A stretch of 64,000 bases of DNA, taken from NCBI GenBank assembly GCA_021018815.1, contig JAITYX010000046.1, positions 4,777,501 through 4,841,500 of the forward strand, given 5' to 3'. The first letter of the stretch is position 1. Each line of letters opens with the position of its first letter. Source of the stretch: Talinum fruticosum. Its lineage: Eukaryota; Streptophyta; Magnoliopsida; Caryophyllales; Talinaceae. This document shows, piece by piece, positions 1 through 12,000 of this stretch. The notes under the pieces were generated by a model, which saw nothing but the letters and a program-made list of their open reading frames with translations, ran no database searches and was not told where the DNA came from. A program made the position numbers and the translations under genes.

Positions 1-2505
1 ATTATTGATGATTACTCACGATTTACCTGGGTGTGTTTTCTCAAGCATAAACATGAAGCATTCAAGGAGTTTAGCAAGCTCGCAGAAAAATCAAAGTTGA
101 GTCCGAGACTCAAATCCAGAGAATTCAAACCGACCATGGAAGGGAGTTCGACTACTCGAATTCTCGAGTTTTGCGATAAGAATGGTATCTCTCACAACTT
201 CTCAGCACCAAGAACTCCTCAACAGAATGGAGTAGTGGAGAGAAAGAACAGAACTCTTGAAGAAATAGCTAGGACAATGATGATTGAGCACAATTTACCC
301 TACTATTTCGGGCTAAGGCAATCAACACAACCAACTACAATGGTAAGGATCACCTCATCGGACCCATTCTGAAGAAAACACCTTACGAGCTCTATAAAGA
401 GAAGAAACCCAATATTTCCTATTTCAAACCCTTTGGATGTAAATGTTTTTTTCACAACAATGGTAAGGATCACTTGACCAAGTTTGATGCTCGGTCGGAT
501 GAAGGTATTTTTTGGGTTATTCCTCTCATAGTAAAGCTTATCGTATTTTTAATAAGAGAACTAACAAAGTGGAAGAAAGTATCCACATTGTGTTTGATGA
601 GCTTGAATAGGAAAAGCCAAGTGAATCATCATTCTTAGATCCGAAGCTCAGCAGAGATGATGACCTTGACAAAAGTGAGCCTATCAAGAATCAAACCCAA
701 CCAGCTCGGAATGAAGTCACTCGTAACGAAGTCACTCGGAATGAAACAACTCAAGAAGCTGCTCGTAATGATGACGAACAAACCGATGAACAAGCTCACT
801 CGGAACAAACTTCGAAGATCAACCAATTCAACCTACGGATCCGGTGAATTAGAGAACAGGTAGAGCATTCAAATATGCTTCTAGTCATCCACTAGAAAAC
901 ATAGTATCTCGATATCAACAGTGGGGTAAGAACTCGTTCCTCTCTTCGGAATCTATGTGCATTCACTACATTCATTTCATTAATCGAACCTAAAAATGCA
1001 CTAGAAGCCGTAAATGAACCTGAATAGGTAGAGGCCATGCAAGAGGAACTCAATCAATTCGAAAGAAACTAAGTCTCGGACTCTAACCAAATGACCTTCT
1101 AACCACCTAGTCATAGGAACCAAATGGGTTTTCAAGAACAAACTGGATGAAGGTGGGTTGATAGTCGAAACAAGGCTAAACTTGTGGCTCAAAGTTACAA
1201 TCGGGAAGAAGGGATTGATTGTGGGGAAACCTTTGCACCTGTTGCTGAATCGAAGCCATTTGAATCCTGTTAGCATTTGCTTCTAGCATGAATATCAAAT
1301 TATATCAAATGGATGTTAAGTGTGCTTTTCTCAATGGTTTTATCGAAGAGGAAGTCTATGTTAAGCAGCCCTGGATTTGAAAACTCAAAATTTCCGAATC
1401 ATGTTTTTAAACTTCAAAATGCTCTTTATGGTCTTAAACGAGCTCCCAAAGCTTGGTATGAAAGACCGAGGAATTTCTTTGTTCAAAATGATTTTAGAAG
1501 AGGTCAGATCGACAAGACTCTCTTAATAAAAACCAAGGGGAAAGATTTCCTTATTGCTCGGATATACGTTGATGACATAATATTTGGAGCTACTAATGAA
1601 ATTCTCTCGTCGAGATTTTTCTGAGTTAATGAGACAGAATTTCAAATAAGTATGATGGGAGAACTCAATTTCTTCCTTGGTTTACAAATCAAGCAAGACA
1701 AAAATGGATTCTATGTCCATCAATCAAAGTACATCAAGGAGTTGCTGAAAAAGTATAAACTTCAAGATGCCAAGCATGCAGCGAACACCTATGAGTAGTA
1801 GCTTGAAACTGGACTCAAACGAAAAGGTAAAGCAATAGATCGAAACTCTATCGAGGTATGATTGGATCTTTGCTATATCTTACTTCTAGTAGACCGGATA
1901 TAATGTTAGTGTCTGTCTATGCACAAGATTCCAAGCTAATCCAAAAGAATCACATTTCATTGCGGTGAAGAGAATATTCAGATATCTTGCACGGACTCGC
2001 AATTTAGGTCTATGGTACTCGAGAGACTTAGAACCGACTCTCACTCGGAGACTCGAGATGCGATTACGCTGGATACAAAGATGATAGAAAGAGCACTTCG
2101 GGGCGTGCCAATTTCTGGGTCAATCCTTAATATCTTGGCACTTAAAGAAGCAAAATTCAGTGAGCTCTATCAACTGCCGAAGTTGAGTATATTATAGCTG
2201 CAGCATGTTATGCTCGGATCTTATGAATAAAACAACACTTGAAAGATCCGGGACTCTCTTTCAAATCGGTTCCAATCAAGTGTGATAATCGAGTGCAATC
2301 AGCATCACCAAAAATCCAGTTCAAGCACTCAAAGACGAAATATATTGAGGTCAAGTATCATTTCTTAAGAGACCATTATGAGAAAGGTGATATTGAACTC
2401 GAATTCATTCCTACAAATCTTCAATTAGCTGATATCTTTACTAAACCACTTAGTGAGGATCAGTTTTGCTTCATTAGGAATGAGCTTGGTATGTTAAATG
2501 CATAA
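1..2505 (+). pseudogene. SIRE-A pol: integrase, RT and RNase H (broken)
   Basis: This is the 3' part of a copia polyprotein, which makes and integrates the cDNA of the element. The window opens at the second catalytic Asp of integrase (IIDDYSRFTW, bases 1-30). The catalytic Glu lies in NGVVERKNRTLEE (about 229-265). A TGA at 370-372 ends this frame, and the integrase C-terminus continues in another frame. RT shows [17 protein letters not shown] and ALYGLKRAPKAWYE, with the YVDD active site at 1565-1576. The RNase H part ends with the typical DIFTKPLSEDQFCFIRNELG and a stop at 2503-2505. At least five frame changes and several stops are present, and no stretch longer than about 110 codons stays open. 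Gag and protease would lie to the left of the window. Confidence 0.92.
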
Positions 2506-2885
2506 TTATGTGCTTTCTATGTGAAAACCTCTTTGCATGATTGTGTGTTCTATGTTTACAATTCATTAATAACCATTAGTTCAGTTGACTTAGTGATACT
2601 AAGCCGATAGTTATTATTTATTTCGAGTTTCGAGTCACTCGTAAACCGGGATGAGTCGACTAAGACTTTGAGAAAAATGGACATCAAACTTCGAAATCAT
2701 CTCTAGATAAGAGGAGAATTTTAGAAATTTTTTTCTTCTTCTCTCTTACGCGCCCTGTTCGGACAACTAGCCGTTGAGAGACAAACCGCTAGAATTTTAA
2801 CCGTTGAGGAGAGAACCGTCACACCGGTCGAAGTGACTCACTGAAAGAGCCGAGTCGAACGGATATTGAAGGTCGTTTATTTTCT
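2506..2885 (+). other. SIRE-A spacer between RNase H and the 3' ORF promoter
   Basis: This is non-coding DNA, similar in all four SIRE copies. It contains several AACCGTTGAG-like words and leads to a TATA box. I see no gene in it. Confidence 0.7.
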
Positions 2886-2893
2886 TATAAATA
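2886..2893 (+). promoter_or_regulatory. Internal TATA box of SIRE-A, upstream of the 3' ORF
   Basis: TATAAATA lies 274 bases before the ATG of the 3' ORF and about 45 bases before a (CT)n tract. The same box at the same place occurs in copies B (8653-8660), C (25724-25731) and D (34515-34522). It is separate from the LTR TATA box at 6173-6180. Promoter function is inferred from the match and from conservation. Confidence 0.6.
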
Positions 2894-2938
2894 GCGCCTA
2901 TTCTCCTTCATTTCTTTACTTTACTCCTCGCAAACTAT

Positions 2939-2961
2939 CTCTCTCTCTCTCTCTCTCTCTC
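2939..2961 (+). repeat. (CT)n microsatellite in the 3' ORF leader
   Basis: About eleven CT dinucleotides follow the internal TATA box. Copies C (25847-25868) and D (34661-34678, read as GA on the + strand) have the same tract at an equivalent place, so it belongs to the element. Confidence 0.9.
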
Positions 2962-3159
2962 AATCAAATTTCTCGTGAACAAGCGCTCCGTGATCAAAGC
3001 GACACCCGGTGCTCTCAAGCTTCGTGAAGATCATCTCAAGTAAGCTCCGTCGCTCTCAAACTCATTTCTCTTCTACCTTTTTCTTTTATCCTTCACTCTC
3101 TTTGAGTCTTCTTCTCTTCTACTCTCTCTTAAGTTTATCCTCTCTGTTTTCTCACCAAA

Positions 3160-4779
3160 ATGCCGAAAAGAGGTTTTCACCCCGACTTTCTTGGTTTTGC
3201 CACTAAGAAACCTCGCACCAAGAGCCAAGAAGGCCCCTCAAATTCTAAAACCCTTGTCACCCAACGACTTTGCGCTGGATGATAAATTCTTTCCAACCAC
3301 CAAATTTTCGTGGTTGCCTCACATACAATCGACCGGGGTTTATAAATTTCTTTGCTTCAGCGAGTTCATCTATCCTAAACTCGTTTCGAGTTTTACACTC
3401 ATATTTCTAGCTATGAAGGTATTCTCACCTCCAGGGTTCGTAACATAACCGTTCGCATCAATACTGCCCTCCTCCATCGTGTGTTCAAGGTCTCCTCCCT
3501 CTTCTTGAATAACAACCATATTCCTTTCAATGAGGTCGCTTACGACTTCTTTGAAAAGTATGCCAAAGAGTTCCCCGGGTCACGCAAAAATTTTCTCGTG
3601 ACTCAGCCTAAAGTCGAAGCACGTCTTTCGTGTTTCTTGCTGATGAGAACTTTTTCTCACAAAGCACTCTAGCAAAGAGAACCCCAACTCCAAGCACCTC
3701 AAAGCACTTTTTGACATTGAAGTAGACCTCTTTCCTCGCTATTATTGAGCAAATGGCAGCTGTGCCAGCTCAAACTCCGACCAAGAAGAACCCCCTCTTC
3801 CCTTCGGTGCTCTTCTCACCCTTATATTCAAATAATTCAAGGTTCCTCTTCCCTCGGATCCGACCGCAGTTTCGAGGCCGCCATTGTAGTGGGCAAAAGG
3901 AACTTCGGGGTACGGATACCGAGAAACCGAACCCGGTGTCTTGGTTCACGCCTTAGAGCCGAGGCCACCTTCTCCACCTCGGACTCAAAAAGATGCCCCT
4001 CTTTCGCTTCTCGCCGCACCTGGTGGTGCTTCCACGTCAGTGCCTCTAAAACACTCTCTTCCATTTTGTCCACAGACTTTCATGGACAAAATCTCCTCTC
4101 GTGGCCTTGGAACTCAAGGACCTCCTTCGGTCATTCAAGACTGTCTTTCGATCTATGACCATCAACCGCACAACCGCCTACCGTCAACTCCGAGAGCAAT
4201 AGGACGTGCTCCTCGAGATGAAGGCTCGGTGAAGGAGCAGAGGGAGCCGATCGAGCTTCTTCAGGAGAGACGATCCAAAGCAGCTCGAGATCAAGAAGAC
4301 TCGGACACTTCGAGGAATCCTCGAGCCCCGGCAAGTCCTCCTCGGACACGGGAGAGGGTGAAGAAGAAGATCGAGAAGAAGCGGAAGAGCTTGCGGCCGA
4401 TGCAGCCTCTTTTCGAGCCTAGTGAGCCGAAGGCCGGGGAGACCAAGAAGGACAAGGAGCAACAGCTGAGGGTCCAAGTGCTCCTAAAGCTCAACCGAAA
4501 GTGATCAGCTCGGACAGCGAGCCTGAGTGGGTCGAAGACCTTGCTCGAATAAGGACGAGCCAGCAATGGTCAACTCCGAGCACACCCCTCCTCGTCGTTC
4601 GGGATGAGCCTCTGGACGAACTAGTTCTAGGCCGGCCACTCAAAACCGAGCCTTTGCCAGAGATCCTCGTCCTCCCTCCGCCGCGCTCAAGCACGTCGTC
4701 AAGATCTTATCGGCGTCGGCGCTCCACTCGTCCTTCCTCCTCAACTCGAGACAAACCCATCCCCTCCTTAATTTCTTAG
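3160..4779 (+). pseudogene. SIRE-A 3' ORF (env-like position), broken
   Basis: The reading frame starts at ATG 3160 with MPKRGFHPDFLGFATKKPRT and ends at TAG 4777-4779 after IPSLIS. Its function is unknown. It occupies the place of the env-like gene of SIRE elements, but I see no clear signal peptide or fusion motif and do not call it an envelope protein. Recognisable blocks in order are a basic N-terminus, DDKFFPTTKFSWLPHI, GVYKFLCFSEFIYP, a segment near 3600-3750 and a long charged Arg/Glu/Ser-rich C-terminal part (4200-4770). The first frame stops at TGA 3280-3282 and the text continues one frame over. Element D has the same one-base shift at this point. The total length agrees with D (about 1.62 and 1.64 kb). 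Confidence 0.75.
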
Positions 4780-5225
4780 TCTTTTATTTACGAGTGTTTT
4801 ATTTTATTTTATTTTATTTTGTCTAGACATCATGTACTTCTTGTTGTATTCTTCCCATACTTTTTGTTGTTTTTCTTGAAAAGCAAGGGGAGAATAGATA
4901 GAAAATTAGATTAGATGTATTGTTTAGGGGAGTCTCTCTCACCCTTTGTAAATATTTTATGTGAAGTCAATGAGAATGCGTTTCATTCCAATGTTTCTAA
5001 GTTCGTTGCTTAATGCAAGTATTTATGAGTTTCCATCCAATATGTTTTCTTGCTCAAGCATTGTCATTAAAATCAATGCATTTCATTAATAATTTCGTGT
5101 ATCTCGGACTTATGTTTTCTCTTGCTCTGTGAACTATGAAATCTTAAGTTTCTTTTATGAGCAAGTTTACAAATTCAAACTTTTATCACTAACAAAGTTT
5201 CGTCTAAGTATGGAATGCCTTTCAT
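4780..5225 (+). other. SIRE-A 3' untranslated region
   Basis: This is AT-rich non-coding DNA between the 3' ORF stop and the polypurine tract. It includes a TTTTA-rich run near 4800 and the GTTTAGGGGAGTCTCT block found in copies B and D. I see no gene. Confidence 0.75.
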
Positions 5226-5239
5226 AAAAAAGGGGAGAT
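5226..5239 (+). promoter_or_regulatory. Polypurine tract of SIRE-A
   Basis: AAAAAAGGGGAGAT lies directly before the 3' LTR start TGAAGACTCGG. This is the plus-strand primer site for reverse transcription. The same tract precedes the 3' LTR of element D (32264-32276, - strand). Confidence 0.88.
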
Positions 5240-6478
5240 TGAAGACTCGGACTTTTACTTACTCGTTTCGAGTTCCATCAAGGAATCGGTATAAGACTTC
5301 ATCTCTTATAGGGTTTTGACTTCAAGACATTCCATGCATCTTAGAAACTTTTCCGAGTGATATAACATTTCTTCTAAGTGTTATAGAATCTAGTATGGGG
5401 TTTTCGCCGACTCGATCGACTCGTAAAGCATAATTCTATATGCTACTTCTCACTCGCTCCGAGTCACCCAACACTCGGATATATCGCATGATTCAAACAC
5501 TATCTTTTCCGTGCTCAAACTCAGGTCCGACTTCATAGTTCGAGAATTACATTGTTCCAAGTCAAGCATATTTAGTTTGAATTTTGTTTAGTCTAGATCA
5601 AGTATGTTTACTCGATATTCTTTATCTAACTTGATTGCCTTCTAGACTCGACTAAGATGGAATTTAAGTTTCATTGATATTAGACTCAGAAAATTTCTTT
5701 CATTTTCTGTCTCGGATAATTAGTCACTTAATTATTTTAATTATAATATTATCTATGTCTAATGTTGGACCAAAGTATTTTATACTTTGTGAACCAAATT
5801 GATTTGCTTTTGCAGGTTATTCAAACGAGGCTATCCTAAATTTGAATTACAAAAGTAAACGGCTTCAAAATGTCAAATCACTAGTAGACAAGGCTTTTTC
5901 CACCTCCGACCTAGCCCTAGACATCGTGTCGGGGTTGTCTGTTTCCAAACCGGAAATCTGCAACACCAAGCTCAACGGTGGTTTCCACCTTATTTTTCAA
6001 GACACCACTAGTGGTTTTGGGACTTCTAAAGGAGTCAAGAACCGTTGCTCAACGTTCATATCTAAACGGATATTGTCCGATTGACTTAGAAAATCTTTTA
6101 CAACGGTCACAAAGGACTTCTAGTCGGAAGATGGACACAACGGCTAAGTCTGCTTGGTCATCTATAAATAGAAGCCAACTTTTAAGACTTGAAGATTGCC
6201 GAATCTATTGTTAATATACATACTTGATCAAAAGTTATTGTATTCATTCTCAATCTTCTACTTACAACTCCTATTCCGTATTTCATAATATTCAGAGTTG
6301 TAAGGTCTTGTACTCGATTACACACACTTTCTTTCTTACTCTCTAAGTAAGGTCCCTTGACCGAGTCGTAAGGGTTAACTCAGCTCGGTTGTCCCTAACT
6401 GTAAGGGTGATCTCGGTTAGGAAGTACTAGATCAAATAAGGGAATTTCTAGGTCTAGGAAAATCTTGTAAGAAGTTGT
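5240..6478 (+). repeat. SIRE-A 3' LTR, truncated
   Basis: It begins with TGAAGACTCGG, the reverse complement of the right end of the - strand LTRs in this window. It contains the LTR TATA box and the conserved block around GGTCCCTTGACCGAG (about 6350-6450). It stops near 6478 in the block that reads CTAGGAAAATCTTGTAAG, so the terminal part ending in CTTCA is missing. Confidence 0.88.
6173..6180 (+). promoter_or_regulatory. TATA box in the SIRE-A LTR
   Basis: TATAAATA is followed by GAAGCCAACTTTTAAGAC. The same context is found in the LTRs of B (20058-20065) and D (31317-31324 and 40484-40491), so it is the probable main promoter of the family. Confidence 0.7.
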
Positions 6479-6655
6479 AGAAAAATAGTATAATAAATGA
6501 CGTGATTCGAACTTAGAATATTACTGCAAATAGCTCCTTTGATGAAAAATTGTGAGTAGTTTTATCGGAGCAAAATAGAGAAATGAGCTGATATATCGGA
6601 GCAAAACAAAATAAGACATTTAAACTCGTAAAGAAGTTATACTCGAAATCAACAT
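6479..6655. other. Unassigned junction between SIRE-A and SIRE-B
   Basis: About 175 AT-rich bases lie between the broken LTR of A and the first recognisable base of B. The phrase TATCGGAGCAAAA occurs twice (about 6562 and 6594). I cannot place it in either element. Confidence 0.5.
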
Positions 6656-6879
6656 GCTCGAAATCGAAACTTCATTCATATATCTATACATAAATACACA
6701 AAATACATACAAAAGAGAGGGTGAAAAAAACTCCCCTAAACAAGACAACAAATTTTCCATGTATTCTCCCCCTTATCTTTCAGCCAAAAAAAATCAAAAT
6801 GGGGAAGAATGTATCAAGGCGATACAATTTATTTGTCTCGGACTTAAAAATTACGAAAACAAAAACAAGAAAAAAGAAA

Positions 6880-8498
6880 TCAAGATGGTGGAGTGGGAGC
6901 GAGTCGAGTTGAGGCAAATGAGCGTGCTGTGCGCCTGCGCCGATACGCTTGTGAAGACGTTGAAGATCTTGACGGTGGCAGCACTGGGATATCCGGAATG
7001 GGCTCGGCTCTTAGTGGCTGACCCGGAACAAGGTCATCCAAAGATTCATCCTCTTGGAATGTTGCAGAAGGAGGTGCTTCCTCTAGCTTGACTGGCTATC
7101 GACGGTTCAACATCGGCAGGTCTTCTAACTCACTCGGATCGTTGTCCGAGCCGATCGGCTCCGGTTGAAGAGCGGCAGCACCTTGTCCCTCGTCTTTGTC
7201 CCGCTTTTCTCCACCTTTTTCTTTCTCTTCTTCTTTCTCTTTGTCCTCGTTCTCTTCGAAGGAGCCGCTTTACCCGCAGCCTCCTCTACTTCTTCAACCG
7301 CCTCTCCGGATGGAGACTTGGCAGGGCTCGAGGACTCCTCGGACGTGTTTGAGCTGTCTAGGTCCCGAGTAGCTTTGGATCGCCTCTCTCGAGGCGCTTG
7401 ATCATCTTCTGTTGCTCCTTAACCAAATTTTTCATCTCGAGAAGCACATCTTATTACTCTCGAATTTGACATTGGGTCGCTTTTGGTTGATGGACATGTT
7501 CTAAAGAACAAGTTTCAAGGAGCGGAGAGTGTCCCGAAGATCAACGGACACATAGGAGAGCTTGTCTATCGGGGATGTAGACAAGGCAATAGTGGCTTGA
7601 AGAGGGGGACCTATGGTGGAGGCACTGGCAGGTGGAGGAGGGAGTGAGAGAGGAGTTTGAGTCCGAGGCCGAGGAGAGGGTTGCCTCGGTTGTAAGTCGT
7701 GGACCCGGACACCCGGTTAGGTTTCCCGGTATCCATAGCCAAGAAGCTCTTTTACGCCAAATACTATAGCAGCCTCAGAGACTTCGTTAGGGTCCGAGGG
7801 GAGTGGGACCTTAAATTGTTTAAAGATAAGGGTGAGAAGAGCTCCAAAAGGAGAGGAGTGGATTTCTTGGTCCGAGCTGGCACAGAGGCCATCTGCTAGA
7901 TAATGGTTGGGAAGAGGTCTACGTCGTAGCCCTCGAGAATGTCAAACAAAACCTTGAAAATCTTTGAATTAGGATTCTCTTTACTGGTATAATGAGAAAA
8001 GAAGGTTCTTATTAGAAAGAAATAGAGCGGAAGAGCCTCGGTCTTCATCCGAGTTACGTAAAAGTTTTTGCGTGACTCAAGGACTTCTTTGGCATCATTT
8101 TCAAAGAACTCATAAGCAAATTCATTGAAGGGGATAGGGTTGCTATTGAGAAATAGAGATGAATCTTTGAATAGATGATGGAGGAAAGAGAGGATAATAC
8201 GAACTACCGTGTTGCGGACTTTGGAGGTGATGATCCCTTTAGACTAGAAATGTTTAAGTAGAACTCACCAACAAGTTCCGGGTATATGAATTCACCGAAA
8301 CAGAGGAAGTTGCACACCCCAGTAGTCTTGATGTGTTTCAACCACGAGAAAGTTGTGGTTGGGAAGAATTTGTCATCCAACGTAAGATGTTGGGTGACAA
8401 GGATTTTCCAGGGGTCGAGATACACCCTCGTGGCTTTTGGTTCTAGGTTTCGTGGTGGTAGAACCTAGAAAGTCCGGAGCGAATTCTCGTTTAGGCAT
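6880..8498 (-). pseudogene. SIRE-B 3' ORF (env-like position), broken
   Basis: It reads on the - strand from the ATG at 8498-8496 (MPKREFAPDFLGS). The next blocks, DDKFFPTTTFSWLKHI and GVCNFLCFGEFIYPELV, are in another frame because one base is missing upstream. The charged C-terminal part lies at about 7400-6900. I cannot define the stop because the end is degraded; 6880 is approximate. The 5' leader is shorter than in A and D (162 bases from TATA box to ATG). Function is unknown, as for the A copy. Confidence 0.65.
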
Positions 8499-8652
8499 GT
8501 TTGAGAAGCATTGAGGAGAAGGTGAGTTAGCTTCGAAGAAAAGAGAAAGAGTAGTGATAGCGCGTGAGAGAACCGAGATTGCTTGGAAGTCGAGATTGCG
8601 ATAACGTAGGTTATCGAGAGAGTAAAGTAGCGAAATGAAGGAGAATAGATGC

Positions 8653-8660
8653 TATTTATA
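8653..8660 (-). promoter_or_regulatory. Internal TATA box of SIRE-B
   Basis: TATAAATA on the - strand lies 162 bases upstream of the 3' ORF ATG, in the same setting as in copies A, C and D. Confidence 0.58.
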
Positions 8661-9064
8661 GCGAAAGGAATGTCCTTCGAGTATCCGTTCGACCCAACTC
8701 TCCAACAATCACCTCGGACCGGTGTGTCCGTTCCGCTCTCCAATGTTAGAATTCCAGGTGTCTGTCTCCCAACGGCTAGTTCACCGATCGATATGCGCGA
8801 GAAAGAAAGAGAGAAAAAGAGAGATTTTAAATGAAATTTCTAAAATTCTCCACTAATCTTGAGATGATTTTAGAAGTTTGAAGTCCAATTTTCTCAAAAC
8901 CGAGTCCGAATCGGTAAAGTTTCTAAGTGACTTAGAAAGCGTAAACAAATAATAACTCTTAGCTCAGTATCATTGGGTCAATCGAACTAATTATGATTAA
9001 GACATAGAGAAGAAACATGTAACACATAATCATGCAAGACAATTTCACTTAGAAATACACATAA

Positions 9065-12000
9065 TCATGCATTTATCATGCCAAGTTCATTCCTAATAAA
9101 GCAAAACTAATCCTCATTGAGTGGCTTAGTAAAGGTATCAGCTAGTTAAAGTTTTGTAGGAATGGATTCAAGTTCAATATCACCTTTCTCAGAATGGTCT
9201 CTCGAAAATGATAGCCGACCTTAATATGCTTTGTCGTGAAGTGCTGAACTCGGATTCTTAGTGATGCCGATTGCACTCTAATTGTCACACTTGATTGGAA
9301 GAAATTGAGTTACGAGCACAAAGCATACTCCAGCTGCAATGTACTCGGCTTTAGCAGTTGATAGAGAAACCGAGTTCCGCTTCTTTGAGTGCCAAGATAT
9401 AAGGGATTGACCCGAAACCGGCATGCTCCCGAGGTGCTTTTTCTATCAAACTTGTATCCAAGCATAGTCGGCGTCCGAGTATCCAAGTGAGGGTAAGTTC
9501 CGAGTCTCTTAAAAACCATAGACCTCGATTCTAAGTCCCTACAAGATATCTAAAATTTCTCTTCACCTCAGTGAGATGTAATTCTTTTGGATTAGCTTGA
9601 AGTCTTTCACACAGTACATACATTAAACATTATGTCTCGCCTAATGGATATGAGATATAGTAGAGATCCAATCATACCTCGATTGAGTTTCGATCTACTG
9701 CTTTACCTTTTTGTCCGAGTCCAGTTTTATGTTGTTACTCATTGGTGTTGCTGCATGTTTTGCATCTTGAAGCTTGTACTTCTTCAAGCAACTCCTTGGT
9801 ATACTTAGATTGGTGCATATAGATCCCATCTTTGTCTTGTATCATTTGTACACCAAGAAAGAAATTGAGTTCTCCCATCATGTTCATTTGGAATTCCTGT
9901 CTCATTAACTCGGAAAAATCTTTTCAAAGATTTTCATTAGTAGCTCCAAAATTATATCATCAACATAAATCTAAACAATAAGAAAGTCTTTCCCCTTGGT
10001 TTTTATGAAAAGAGATTTGTCAATCTAACCTCTTTTGAAATCATTTTCAACCAGGAAACCGCTCGAGTCTTTCACACCAAGCTCGGGAGCTTGTTTAAGA
10101 CCATCAGGAGCTTTTTGCAATTTGAAAACATGATTTGGAAATTCTGAGTTTTTAAATCCAAGGGGTTGCTCAACATAGACTTCCTGTAGAATGAAACCAT
10201 TCAGAAAAGCACATTTGACATCCATTTGATATAATTTAACATTCATGTTTGATGCAAATGCCAATAGGATTCTAATTGCTTCAATCCTAGCAACTCGTTG
10301 CAAAGGTTTCCCCACAATCAATTCCTTCCTCTTGATGTAACCTTGAGCCACAAGTCCGGCCTTATTTCGACTACTAGCCCATCTTCGTCCGGTTTGTTTT
10401 TGAAACCCCATTTGGTTCCTATGAGTGGGTGGTCGGAAGGTCGTTTAGTCGGAGTCCGAGACTTGGTTTCTTTCAAATTGATTAAGTTCCCCTAGCATGG
10501 CCTCTACCCATTTAGGTTCATTTAGGGCTTCTAGTGCATTTATGGGTTGAGTTAATGATATGAATGCGGTTAACGCATATAAATTTTGCAAAGACTAATG
10601 AGTTCTTACCCCACCGATGATGTCGGACAAGATGTTTTGAGTGGGTGACTCGAAGCATATCTCGAATGCTTTACCTATTCTCTAGTTCACTAGATTTGTA
10701 GGTTGAATTGGTTGATCTTGAGTGACCTTATCCGATTGAGCTTACTCATCCGATTGACTTTCAAGCATTCCGAGCTAGCTCTTGAATTCTTTCGGCCTAA
10801 GTCATGGTATTCCGAGCTATCTTATTATGAGTTGCTTTTACTTGACGTTGTCCGAGCTCGGCTTCGATAAGATCATCTTCATCTCGACCGAGTTTCAGCT
10901 TTGAGAATGTTGACTCGCTTGGTTTTTCGTGGTTAATCTCATCGAAAACAATGTGGATGCTTTCTTCCACTTTGTTAGTTCTTTTATTGAAAATGCGATA
11001 TGCTTTACTATGAGATGAATAACCAAGAAAAATACCTTCATCCGACCGCGCATCAAACTTGGTCAAGTGATCCTTACCATTATTGTGAACATTGCACTTA
11101 CATCCGAAGGGTTTGAAGTATGAGATGTTGGGTTTCTTTCCCCGTACGGCTCATATGGAGTTTTCTTTAAGATGGGTCCGATGAGGCATCTGTTTAGTGT
11201 GTAGTTTGTTGTGTTGATCGCCTCAGCCCGTAAATAGTAAGGTAGATCATGTTCAATCAACATTGTCCTTCCTATTTCTTCAAGAGTTCTATTCTTTCTC
11301 TCCACTACTCCATTTTGTTGAGGAGTTCTGGGTGCTGAGAAGTTGTGGGAGATACCATTCCCTTCCATGGTCATTTCGAATTATTCCGATCGTAGTCCGA
11401 GACTCAACTTGAATTTTCCTGCAGAGCTTACTACACTCTTTGAAAGCTTCATTTTTATGCTTAAGAAAACACACCCATGTAAATCGTGAGTAGTCATCAA
11501 CAATTACAAGTACATATAATTTACCTCCGAGACTCTTTACAGGGATTTCACCACATAAATCCATATGCAACATTTTAAGCACTTTGGATGTGGAAACAGT
11601 TTTGAGAGATTTGTAAGATGATCTCTTACCCGAGAGCTTAGACTCTTTGGTAGTTGCATCGAAATATAGCAATTGGTCCGAGTGAATCTTACCTCTTGAC
11701 CTTTGTCACGTAGTTAAGAGATGCTAAGTAGATTGTACTTCAATCCCTTGGCAAGATAGATCAGGCTGACTCTGGTTGTCTCCTTTTCCAATCTTGCCTA
11801 TTCCAACTATCTTGCCCTTACTTGTCACCTCCAAAAGTGACTTTGCCTCCCTTGTAATGTACTAACTCGGAAAAGAGTCTTAAATCTCCCGACATATGGT
11901 GTGAGCATCCACTATTTAGGTACCAGTGACCCTTTGTCTTTTTCCGAGTTACGTGCAAGTCGAAATGCACTAACCCTTCTCACTTCTTCTAAAGAACACA

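Larger units (their letters stand above)
1..6478 (+). mobile_element. SIRE-type Ty1/copia retrotransposon A, truncated at both ends
   Basis: The copy enters the window inside integrase and runs through RT, RNase H, a 3' ORF, a polypurine tract and about 1.24 kb of 3' LTR. The order of domains, the extra ORF after RNase H, the polypurine tract and an LTR well over 1 kb are those of the SIRE (Maximus) lineage. The LTR stops near 6478, roughly 350 bp short of the length of the complete LTRs of element D. The next recognisable sequence is the 3' end of SIRE-B in the opposite orientation. The copy is dead: pol and the 3' ORF each carry several stops and frameshifts. Confidence 0.9.

Noticed and set aside
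3160..4779. Calling the SIRE 3' ORF an envelope gene
   Set aside because: Only its position supports this. I see no signal peptide, fusion peptide or clear membrane anchor.
6654..7091. 145-codon + strand frame at the left edge of SIRE-B
   Set aside because: It is antisense to the 3' end of the B 3' ORF and its 3' UTR and has no motif.
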